The notes under the pieces: generated by a model
What the model was told of the DNA's origin: nothing
What the model saw: the letters and a program-made list of their open reading frames with translations, nothing else
Databases searched by the model: none
Source of the DNA: CAYQUO01 sp964420835
Lineage (GTDB): Bacteria; Chloroflexota; Anaerolineae; Anaerolineales; Anaerolineaceae
Assembly (NCBI GenBank): GCA_964420835.1
Contig: CAYQUO010000005.1
Coordinates: forward strand, 1 to 64,000
Direction of reading: 5' to 3'
Length of the DNA: 64,000 bases
Position numbers and translations under genes: made by a program
Shown: positions 36,221-43,966 of the stretch, one piece after another
Layout of the letters: each line of letters begins with the position of its first letter
How positions within the stretch are numbered: position 1 is the first letter of the stretch

Positions 36221-37189
36221 ATGAAGAAAAAATATCCGTCTTGTTCCATTGTCATTCCTGTATATCAAAGTGCATTGACACTTGAACCACTCGTTCATCG
36301 GATCGCAGCGTGTATGGAACAAACAGGCATTGAATTTGAGGTTATATTGGTAAATGATGGAAGCAGGGATGATAGCTGGAGAAAAATTTGCGATCTTGCT
36401 ACTTCCTACCCCTGGGTGTCTGGAATTGATTTGTTTAAGAATTTTGGTCAGCATAATGCTTTGCTCTGCGGGATACGGTCTGCCCGATATGAAGTCATCA
36501 TTACCATGGATGACGATCTTCAACATCCTCCGGAAGAGATCGCAAAATTACTGGATAAACTGTTGGAAGGATACGATGTTGTTTATGCCTCTCCACTGAA
36601 AGCGCCCCATTCGTTATGGCGCAATCTGGCTTCATTGGGAACAAAAAGAACACTCGCATTTGTTATGGGGATGAAAACCGTACGTGAGATCAGCGCATTC
36701 AGGGCATTTCGATCCGAATTGCGCTCTGCATTTCAGGATTACCGGGATCCGGGAGTCATAATTGACGTGCTGCTTTCCTGGGGGACTTCCAACTTTGCAT
36801 CCATCCAGGTGAATGAGCAACCCCGAGAAATCGGGCGTTCCAATTACACCTTGTCCAGCCTGGTCAAACAAACCGTCTTGATCCTGACGGGATTTAGCAC
36901 TGTTCCCTTAAGATTTGCCAGCTGGATTGGGTTGTTTTTTACGCTCTTCGGAATTGCCGTCTTTCTATTTGTTGTAATCAGTTATTTGTCCCGGGGAAGT
37001 ATTCCCGGTTTCCCCTTTCTTGCATCCATCATAGCCGTTTTCAGTGGTGTCCAACTATTTGCCTTGGGCCTCATAGGTGAATATCTTGCAGGGGTTATTG
37101 ATCGCTCGATGGGAAGACCCACTTATGTAATCGGAAATACAATTGGTTTCAATCACAACCCAGATGCACCCAACAATAGGCTTGGATGA
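36221..37189 (+). CDS. GT2 family glycosyltransferase (DPM1/GtrB-like)
   Basis: The 322-residue protein has a GT-A domain with VIPVYQS, VNDGSRDDS and the metal-binding MDDDLQHPPE (96-105), followed by two membrane helices (about 228-253 and 263-290). This architecture fits polyprenyl-phosphate sugar transferases. The ATG at 36221 has GGGAG 8 bases upstream, whereas the frame opens at a GTG at 36206. Its stop overlaps the WbqC start by 4 bases. Confidence 0.88.
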   Translation: MKKKYPSCSIVIPVYQSALTLEPLVHRIAACMEQTGIEFEVILVNDGSRDDSWRKICDLATSYPWVSGIDLFKNFGQHNALLCGIRSARYEVIITMDDDLQHPPEEIAKLLDKLLEGYDVVYASPLKAPHSLWRNLASLGTKRTLAFVMGMKTVREISAFRAFRSELRSAFQDYRDPGVIIDVLLSWGTSNFASIQVNEQPREIGRSNYTLSSLVKQTVLILTGFSTVPLRFASWIGLFFTLFGIAVFLFVVISYLSRGSIPGFPFLASIIAVFSGVQLFALGLIGEYLAGVIDRSMGRPTYVIGNTIGFNHNPDAPNNRLG

Positions 37190-37875
37190 AAGCAGTCATC
37201 CTTCAACCATCATATATTCCATGGAGGGGTTATTTTCACCAAATAATCCGTGCAGACATTTTCGTATTCCTGGATGATGTCCAATATGATCGACGGGGTT
37301 GGAGAAATCGAAATCGGATAAAAACGGCTCATGGATCCAAATGGCTCACCATTCCTGTTCACAGTAAAGGGGTACAGGTAAACAAAACCCCCATCAAGGA
37401 CATTCAAATTTCCTGGGAAAGAGATTGGAGCAACGAACATTGGCGGAAGATCGAAACCGCATACCATCGAGCTCCTTTTTTTAACCAGGTTGGATCCATG
37501 CTGTATGACTATTATCAAGCGCATCCACAATACCTTGCTGATTTCACGATCGAATTAACCACTGCAATCGCCAATTACCTCGGAATTATTAATACACAAT
37601 TCACAAGGTCTTCATGTCTTCTTTCCACAGGAAACAAGACTGATAAATTGATCTCAATTCTTCAAATTATTGGGGCGGATCAATATCTTACTGGCCCATC
37701 AGCCAGAAACTATATCGAGGAAGCCAAATTTGCAGACAACCACATCACTCTGGAGTACATGAAATATGACTATCGGGAATACTCCCAGCTTTATCCTCCT
37801 TATGATCCACAGGTTTCGATCATTGATCTATTATTTATGATGGGTCAGGACGCATTACAATTAATTTCTGGATAG
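37186..37875 (+). CDS. WbqC family protein
   Basis: The 229-residue protein matches the WbqC-like family from start to end: MKAVILQPSYIPWRGYFHQIIRADIFVFLDDVQ is reduced here to its key parts, QPSYIPW, GYF and FLDDVQY, followed by RNRIKT and WLTIPV. The family is found in O-antigen and other glycan clusters and is thought to help amino-sugar modification; its reaction is not established. The start overlaps the glycosyltransferase stop (ATGA), and the next gene follows within 7 bases. Confidence 0.85.
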   Translation: MKAVILQPSYIPWRGYFHQIIRADIFVFLDDVQYDRRGWRNRNRIKTAHGSKWLTIPVHSKGVQVNKTPIKDIQISWERDWSNEHWRKIETAYHRAPFFNQVGSMLYDYYQAHPQYLADFTIELTTAIANYLGIINTQFTRSSCLLSTGNKTDKLISILQIIGADQYLTGPSARNYIEEAKFADNHITLEYMKYDYREYSQLYPPYDPQVSIIDLLFMMGQDALQLISG

Positions 37876-37881
37876 ACATTG

Positions 37882-38514
37882 ATGGGCACATTTAATAATT
37901 TCGATTTCAATGAGATTAAATCCTATTTCCAAGACAAGTTGGATCGTTATGGAACTTCCGCTCAGGGAGCCGACTGGAACTCAGTTGAGGCGCAGGAAAC
38001 TCGTTTTGCCCAGTTGGCGCGTGTCATCAATCCTTCAATCGCCTTCACATTGCTTGATTATGGTTGTGGTTATGGTGGATTTGCAGATTATTTAAGGAAA
38101 ACGGGCTATAAATTCAGCATATATTATGGATTTGACATACTTGAATCCATGGTCAATAAGGGGCGCGAACTGCACCCAGCAGCAAAAACGTATGTTTTCA
38201 CCCATGTGATTAATGAGTTGGTTCCGGTGGATTATGTCATTGCCAGTGGAATTTTTAATATCCGATTGGATATTACTGTAAATGAATGGACTAAATATGT
38301 GCTGCAAACGTTGGATCATATGAACAGCCTGTCAATTAAAGGGATGGCTGTAAATTTTTTAACCGGTTACTCGGATCCTGAACGGATGCGACCTGATCTT
38401 TATTATGCTGATCCCTGTTTTTTGTTCGACTATTGCAAACGCAAGTATTCAAAAAATGTTGCCTTAAACCACGATTATGATTTGTTCGATTTCACACTGA
38501 TCATAAGAAAATAG
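37882..38514 (+). CDS. SAM-dependent methyltransferase of the glycan cluster
   Basis: The 210-residue protein has LLDYGCGYGGFADYL as its SAM-binding motif and an acidic GFDILESM loop. The ATG at 37882 is preferred to a TTG three bases earlier. It sits 6 bases after the WbqC gene and 25 before the aminotransferase gene, so it probably modifies a sugar made by this cluster. Confidence 0.75.
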   Translation: MGTFNNFDFNEIKSYFQDKLDRYGTSAQGADWNSVEAQETRFAQLARVINPSIAFTLLDYGCGYGGFADYLRKTGYKFSIYYGFDILESMVNKGRELHPAAKTYVFTHVINELVPVDYVIASGIFNIRLDITVNEWTKYVLQTLDHMNSLSIKGMAVNFLTGYSDPERMRPDLYYADPCFLFDYCKRKYSKNVALNHDYDLFDFTLIIRK

Positions 38515-38539
38515 CCGCGAATGCACTCTGGGAATTATC

Positions 38540-39685
38540 ATGCAAAATATTAAAATCGATTTCAATCGACCTGTCATCGTCGGGAAAGAACTCGAATACA
38601 TCAAACAGGCTTTTGAAAATAATCATATTTCAGGGGATGGCCCTTTCTCAAAATCAGTCCATTCTCTATTGGAAACGGAGTTAGGTGTTCCAAAGGCTTT
38701 GTTGACTACCTCCGGGACCCATGCCCTAGAGATGGCTGCTCTGCTGCTGGATATTAAACCAGGCGATGAGGTAATCATCCCATCCTTTACTTTTGTATCC
38801 ACGGTAAATGCCTTTGTTCTACGCGGCGCGGTGCCCGTGTTTATTGACATTCGCGCCGATACACTCAATCTCGATGAAACTCTCCTACCCAAACACCTTA
38901 CTCCAAAAACCCGCGTGGTCGTCCCAGTGCACTATGCAGGAGTTGGTTGTAACATGGGCGAAATCCTTTCATTTTCCGCAAAACACCATCTTAAAGTTCT
39001 GGAAGATAATGCCCATGGGTTATTTGGAAAATATCAAGGTCAGTGGCTCGGGACGATTGGCCACCTTGCCGCACAAAGCTTCCATGAAACCAAAAATATT
39101 TCTTGTGGTGAAGGTGGTGCAATTCTGATCAATGATCCAAGCCTGATTGAGCGCGCTGAGATCATCCGGGAAAAGGGTACCAACCGCAGCCGTTTCTTCC
39201 GCGGCATGGTCGACAAGTATACCTGGGTGGATGTGGGTTCCAGCTACTTACCATCCGACATTTTAGCCGCCATCCTGTTGGCTCAACTCGAACAACGAAA
39301 AAAGATCCAAGCAAAGCGGAAACACATCTGGGATACTTACTATAAGAACTTAAAGCCTTGGGCAGATAAAAATAATATCCGGCTTCCAATGGTGCCCAGG
39401 GATTGTGAACAGTCCTACCATATGTTTTACATCCTGCTCCCAAACCTGGATGCAAGAGGAATGGTGATGCAACATCTGAGAGAAAATGGAATTGTCAGCG
39501 TGTTCCATTACCAGCCATTGCACCTATCAGAGATGGGAAGGAGGTTTGGAGGCCGTGAGGGTCATTGCCCGGTTACTGAACAAATCAGCGATCAATTATT
39601 GCGCCTGCCATTTCACAATGGGTTGTCAGATGAAGAGCAGGAAAAGGTGATCGAAACGATAACTAGTATTTCGCTGGGCTATTAA
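38540..39685 (+). CDS. wecE: dTDP-4-amino-4,6-dideoxygalactose transaminase (DegT/WecE type)
   Basis: This 381-residue PLP sugar aminotransferase has the cofactor lysine Lys185 in SFHETKNISCGEGG, a motif close to WecE/RffA, and EDNAHG for the cofactor ring. It would transaminate dTDP-4-keto-6-deoxyglucose, the product of RfbA and RfbB encoded at 47410-49382. The substrate is inferred from the motif and from these enzymes. It is the last gene of the glycan run; its stop overlaps that of folK on the other strand. Confidence 0.82.
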   Translation: MQNIKIDFNRPVIVGKELEYIKQAFENNHISGDGPFSKSVHSLLETELGVPKALLTTSGTHALEMAALLLDIKPGDEVIIPSFTFVSTVNAFVLRGAVPVFIDIRADTLNLDETLLPKHLTPKTRVVVPVHYAGVGCNMGEILSFSAKHHLKVLEDNAHGLFGKYQGQWLGTIGHLAAQSFHETKNISCGEGGAILINDPSLIERAEIIREKGTNRSRFFRGMVDKYTWVDVGSSYLPSDILAAILLAQLEQRKKIQAKRKHIWDTYYKNLKPWADKNNIRLPMVPRDCEQSYHMFYILLPNLDARGMVMQHLRENGIVSVFHYQPLHLSEMGRRFGGREGHCPVTEQISDQLLRLPFHNGLSDEEQEKVIETITSISLGY

Positions 39686-40206
39686 CCCCTCGGCCAACAC
39701 TCTGTCTTGATATCATCCCTCAATATTGCCAACCCGGAACGCAGGAAATTTCCAGCTGCATTAGCCAGGGATTCTCTCGTTGCTTTTGAAAATGTCTCGG
39801 GCAATACTTCGCTCACTGTAATGGCAAGATACGGATATGTCCACAAGTTGTCATCTAGTATGTTGCCATCAAAAATGATCAGATCGATATCGATCGTCCT
39901 CGGTGCATTCTTATTGGCAGTTCGAATTCTGCCCAGTTCAGTTTCCACAGGGGCAATGACTTCTTTTACCAATTCCTCCCTGGATAATCCCGTTTCAACC
40001 CAAATTGCACAATTTAAAAAGTTTGGCCCTTCGCTTCCCATTGCTTTAGTCTCATACACCGACGAAATATTGTGAATGGAGATGCGCGTGCATATCAATT
40101 GGATCGCCAGGCGCGTGTTTTTCACCGGATCGATGTTGGAACCAATCAGAAAACAGGCTTGGTGTAATTGAGTATGGTCAGGGGTTGTATCTTTCAATTT
40201 CAACAC
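39682..40206 (-). CDS. folK: 2-amino-4-hydroxy-6-hydroxymethyldihydropteridine diphosphokinase
   Basis: FolK pyrophosphorylates 6-hydroxymethyl-dihydropterin in folate synthesis. Family motifs are FLIGSNIDPVKNTRLA, SSVYETKAMG, FLNCAIWVET and the RTIDIDLIIFDG block. The open frame runs to 40296 inside folB. The GTG at 40206 gives 174 residues, near the usual length, but has no clear ribosome site. An ATG at 40269 has AGGA upstream and would add 21 residues. Start is therefore uncertain; identity is not. Confidence 0.88.
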   Translation of the reverse strand: MLKLKDTTPDHTQLHQACFLIGSNIDPVKNTRLAIQLICTRISIHNISSVYETKAMGSEGPNFLNCAIWVETGLSREELVKEVIAPVETELGRIRTANKNAPRTIDIDLIIFDGNILDDNLWTYPYLAITVSEVLPETFSKATRESLANAAGNFLRSGLAILRDDIKTECWPRG

Positions 40207-40531
40207 CAGCCGATTTGGAAAATCGGACTGCACCAGGTTTTTCCACACGAACCTTAACCCCACGGACATAAGGTTCCTGAAGGACAAGATTTGCAATATC
40301 GGTAGCCAAAGCCTCTACGGTATGACGCTTTGAATTTTCCACTAATGAAAAGACCTTTTTTGCTATTGTTCGATAATCAGTGCAATTATTGATATCATCG
40401 CTAATTTCAGCCTTTTGAACTTCGGTGAACACGGTCAGATTCACAAGGATGTCCTGAGGTCGTGAACGTTCCCTGTCACTTACCCCAATTACACCTCTCG
40501 CCAGCAGGTCTTCAATGAATATGCGATCCAT
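40178..40531 (-). CDS. folB: dihydroneopterin aldolase
   Basis: The 117-residue protein has the FolB start MDRIFIEDLLARGVIGVSDRERSRPQDI, represented by IFIEDL and the conserved Glu in RSRPQDILVN, then TDYRTIAKKV and VEALATDIANLVL. It converts dihydroneopterin to hydroxymethyl-dihydropterin, FolK's substrate. Its 3' end overlaps folK, and the SDR gene lies 10 bases upstream, so the three pterin genes form one operon. Confidence 0.92.
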   Translation of the reverse strand: MDRIFIEDLLARGVIGVSDRERSRPQDILVNLTVFTEVQKAEISDDINNCTDYRTIAKKVFSLVENSKRHTVEALATDIANLVLQEPYVRGVKVRVEKPGAVRFSKSAGVEIERYNP

Positions 40532-40541
40532 AATACCTCTC

Positions 40542-41267
40542 TTATATCAGATGCCGGCCTCCATCAACATGGATGATCTCACCGGTTACATAATCCGAGC
40601 TTTTTACTAGAAATTGAATCACAGTACACACTTCTTCGATTGTACCCCATCTGCCGGCTGGAACATTTTTAATCAATCCATTAATATCCTCTCGATCATT
40701 CGGAGGAAGGATGGCACCAAGAGCGACACCATTCACCGCAATACGAGGTGCCAGCGATACCGCCATGGACCTGGTGAGCCCTAGAAGACCAGCCTTGCTG
40801 ATTGTGTAAGGAAAATGGTCTGCTCCAGGCCGAAAGGCGCGCCAATCCAGAATATTGATAATCTTTCCATCCTTCCCTTCCGGTAAATTGCTGGCGAAAG
40901 CCTTGCCAAGGATAAAGGGAGCTGTAAGGTTGATATTCAAATGGCGTTGCCAATCTTTTAAAAGTGTATGATGCAAATCCAGGTCTTCGAATATCGCTGC
41001 GTTATTAATGAGAACATCGACTGATACAAACGAAAAGATTTTTGGCAATAATTTCTCTGTCTCATTAAGATCATTAAAATCTGCCTGTACAATCCAGCTT
41101 TGTCTGCCAAAATTGGTTATTTCCTCTGATAGTGCTTCAGCTTCGGAAGGCGATTGCGAATGATGGATGATGATATTCGCACCCTCTCGGGCCAGCGACA
41201 ATGCCAAGGCTCGGCCAATCCTTCGGGCAGCACCTGTGATTAATATGTTTTTATGCAAGAGGTCCAT
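40542..41267 (-). CDS. SDR oxidoreductase, pteridine reductase/FolM-like
   Basis: The 241-residue short-chain dehydrogenase has TGAARRIG, LINNAAIF and the catalytic Tyr-x3-Lys in FPYTISKAGLL. The ARRIG variant of the cofactor loop and the ILDWRAFRPGADHFPY stretch are typical of pteridine reductase/FolM proteins, and the folB-folK neighbours support a pterin substrate. The ATG at 41267 has AGGGA upstream; the frame opens at 41399, which would overlap the divergent tkt region. Confidence 0.8.
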   Translation of the reverse strand: MDLLHKNILITGAARRIGRALALSLAREGANIIIHHSQSPSEAEALSEEITNFGRQSWIVQADFNDLNETEKLLPKIFSFVSVDVLINNAAIFEDLDLHHTLLKDWQRHLNINLTAPFILGKAFASNLPEGKDGKIINILDWRAFRPGADHFPYTISKAGLLGLTRSMAVSLAPRIAVNGVALGAILPPNDREDINGLIKNVPAGRWGTIEEVCTVIQFLVKSSDYVTGEIIHVDGGRHLI

Positions 41268-41489
41268 ATTCCCTGCCAAACGCTTGTGATTATGAATCAA
41301 CCAAATTCCGAAATTATTCTTTTCATTCACCCTTACTTTATCACAACACAGCCAATTTATACCCTCGCACAATTTCGACAGCCAGCATGAGTGAAACAAG
41401 AAACCACCACTTTCTGTCTTGGTTTACACCTACCGGGGAGGGCCAATGCGCATCATGATAAAATGAAGACAATAACCCCGAGGCTAATC

Positions 41490-43511
41490 ATGGAAAATTT
41501 CGACCTTGAGCACCGATCTATCCAAACCATCCGTTTTCTATCAGCCGATGGAATTCAACAGGCAAATTCAGGGCATCCAGGCCTGCCAATGGGCACAGCC
41601 GCCCTGGCATACACCATTTGGATGCGCCATTTGTCTTTCAATCCAAAAAACCCGAAATGGATCAACCGCGATCGTTTCATTCTTTCTGGCGGTCACGGTT
41701 CGATGCTTTTGTACAGCCTCCTTCATCTTACAGGCTTTAACCTTCCACTCGATGAATTGAAACATTTTCGCCAATGGAACAGCCTGACACCTGGTCATCC
41801 TGAATTTGGAATGACCCCCGGTGTTGAAACAACCACGGGGCCGCTTGGTCAGGGATTTGCCAATGGAGTGGGAATGGCAATGGCGCAATGCCACCTCGGG
41901 AGCCGGTTCAACCAGCCAGAATTCCCAATCCTCGATCATTGGATCTTTGCAATCGTTACTGATGGCGACCTGATGGAAGGAGTTTCATCCGAGGTCGCAT
42001 CCCTCGCCGGTCATTTAAAACTCGGCAAGTTAATCTACCTGTATGATGATAATCGCATTTCGATCGACGGATCTACCGACCTCACCTTCACTGAAGACCG
42101 TGCCGAACGCTTTCGTGCATATGGCTGGCAGGTGTTACAGGTTGAAGACGGCAACGATGTCGAATTGGTCGATAAACGGGTCCGGGATGCTAAAGCAGAC
42201 CCCCGTCCCTCGCTCATAATTTGTAAAACGCACATAGGTTATGGGCTTCCCACCCGCCAGGATACAGCAAAAGCCCACGGTGAACCACCCGGGGAGGAGG
42301 AATTAAACCAGGCGAAGATAAATGCCGGCTGGCCCACCGAACCAAGGTTTTTCATCCCCGAGGATGTACTGACTCATTTCAGATCAGCAATTATTCGGGG
42401 TAAAGAACAAGAAACCGCCTGGAATGATCTGTTCGCACAATATGAGAACACCCACCCTGGTCTTGCCCGGGAATTTCAGCGAAGGTTTTTTCATATTCTT
42501 CCGAACGGATGGGATAACTCATTACCGGTTTTTTCGCCGGATCCCAAGGGAGTAGCAACCCGCGCATCCTCCGGGAAGGTTATTAATTCCATAAGTGAAG
42601 TTCTTCCTGAACTGGTTGGCGGTTCAGCAGACCTGACGCCTTCAAACAACACCTGGATCCAATCAAGTCATGCCTTTCAAACCGAAACACCCCAGGGGCG
42701 GAATATCCATTTTGGTGTGCGCGAACACGGAATGGGCTCCATTGTTAATGGCATGGCGCACTATGGGGGATTGATCCCATATGGGGCTACATTCCTGGTG
42801 TTTTCCGATTACATGCGACCTGCCATCCGGCTGTCTGCTTTTTCCAAACTGCACACAATTTGGATCTTCACCCACGACAGTATCGGCCTGGGAGAGGATG
42901 GCCCTACACATCAACCTGTGGAACAACTGGCCTCTCTGCGGGCCATCCCAGGTCTCACCACCATACGCCCCGCAGACGCAAATGAAGTAACACAAGCCTG
43001 GAAAATTGCCATTACGAATTCTAATGGTCCAAGTGCTCTCATTCTAAGCCGGCAAGCCCTTCCGGTTATTGATCGTGATGTTTATGCATCCGCAGACGGA
43101 CTTCAAAAGGGGGCATATATTTTAAATCATGCAGAAAAGGAACCCCCGGATCTCATATTGATGGCTTCAGGCTCGGAAGTACAACTGATTCTGGCTGCCG
43201 GAGAAACCCTTATGGCAAAAGGGATACGTGTTCGCCTGGTTTCATTTCCCAGTTGGGAACTTTTTGAAAACCAGGATGCCGCCTACCGGGAAATTGTGCT
43301 TCCCAAGGATGTTCGTTTGCGGATTGTCGTGGAAGCTGGTGTGGGGCAGGGATGGGAGAAATGGGTTGGTGACGAAGGGTCAATCATCAGCCTGGAAAGA
43401 TTTGGAGCCTCCGCACCCTATAAAACATTGTTCGACCATTTCGGTTTTACTGTGGACAATGTTGTGAAACATGCGGAAGATTTACTAAAAAGAAAAAAGG
43501 ATAAAAAATGA
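41490..43511 (+). CDS. tkt: transketolase
   Basis: The 673-residue thiamine diphosphate enzyme transfers two-carbon units in the non-oxidative pentose phosphate pathway. Motifs are SGHPGLPMG, TTGPLGQG, the cofactor motif GDLMEG, and GLGEDGPTHQPVEQLA. The frame opens at 41391, but the ATG at 41490 has GAGG with 6-base spacing and matches the family start. The stop overlaps rpiB by 4 bases. Confidence 0.95.
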   Translation: MENFDLEHRSIQTIRFLSADGIQQANSGHPGLPMGTAALAYTIWMRHLSFNPKNPKWINRDRFILSGGHGSMLLYSLLHLTGFNLPLDELKHFRQWNSLTPGHPEFGMTPGVETTTGPLGQGFANGVGMAMAQCHLGSRFNQPEFPILDHWIFAIVTDGDLMEGVSSEVASLAGHLKLGKLIYLYDDNRISIDGSTDLTFTEDRAERFRAYGWQVLQVEDGNDVELVDKRVRDAKADPRPSLIICKTHIGYGLPTRQDTAKAHGEPPGEEELNQAKINAGWPTEPRFFIPEDVLTHFRSAIIRGKEQETAWNDLFAQYENTHPGLAREFQRRFFHILPNGWDNSLPVFSPDPKGVATRASSGKVINSISEVLPELVGGSADLTPSNNTWIQSSHAFQTETPQGRNIHFGVREHGMGSIVNGMAHYGGLIPYGATFLVFSDYMRPAIRLSAFSKLHTIWIFTHDSIGLGEDGPTHQPVEQLASLRAIPGLTTIRPADANEVTQAWKIAITNSNGPSALILSRQALPVIDRDVYASADGLQKGAYILNHAEKEPPDLILMASGSEVQLILAAGETLMAKGIRVRLVSFPSWELFENQDAAYREIVLPKDVRLRIVVEAGVGQGWEKWVGDEGSIISLERFGASAPYKTLFDHFGFTVDNVVKHAEDLLKRKKDKK

Positions 43512-43954
43512 TTATTGCTGTTGCTTGTGATCATGAAGGGTATCGAATTAAAGATGCTGTGATTGAAGCAATCCACAACGCTGGTCATGAAGTAATCGAC
43601 CTTGGGGTAAATTCAGCGGAACGAGTGGATTATCCGGACTATGCCAAAAAGGCGGGCAACTGTATCCTCGAAGGAAAAGCGCAACGAGCTGTCGTTATGT
43701 GTAGTTCTGGAGTTGGAGTATGTATTGCCGCCAATAAGGTTAAGGGGATATACGCAAGTTTATGCCACGATACCTATTCAGCCCACCAAGGTGTTGAACA
43801 CGACAACATGAATGTTCTCTGCCTGGGAGGAAACATCATCGGACCCGAACTGGCAAAGGAACTTGTCAGTGCTTTTCTGAAAGCCCGGTTTCTGGGGACA
43901 GGCAATTATTCGCACCGCTTTGAAAAGATCCAAGAAATGGAAATCAATGAATAA
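43508..43954 (+). CDS. rpiB: ribose-5-phosphate isomerase B
   Basis: The 148-residue enzyme interconverts ribose 5-phosphate and ribulose 5-phosphate. It has the start IAVACDHEGY, the catalytic Cys65 in MCSSGVG and His98 in EHDNMNVL. It is translationally coupled to tkt (ATGA) and followed by the transaldolase/isomerase fusion, so the three genes give most of the non-oxidative pentose phosphate pathway in one operon. Confidence 0.96.
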   Translation: MIIAVACDHEGYRIKDAVIEAIHNAGHEVIDLGVNSAERVDYPDYAKKAGNCILEGKAQRAVVMCSSGVGVCIAANKVKGIYASLCHDTYSAHQGVEHDNMNVLCLGGNIIGPELAKELVSAFLKARFLGTGNYSHRFEKIQEMEINE

Positions 43955-43966
43955 ATGGAGAGGACC

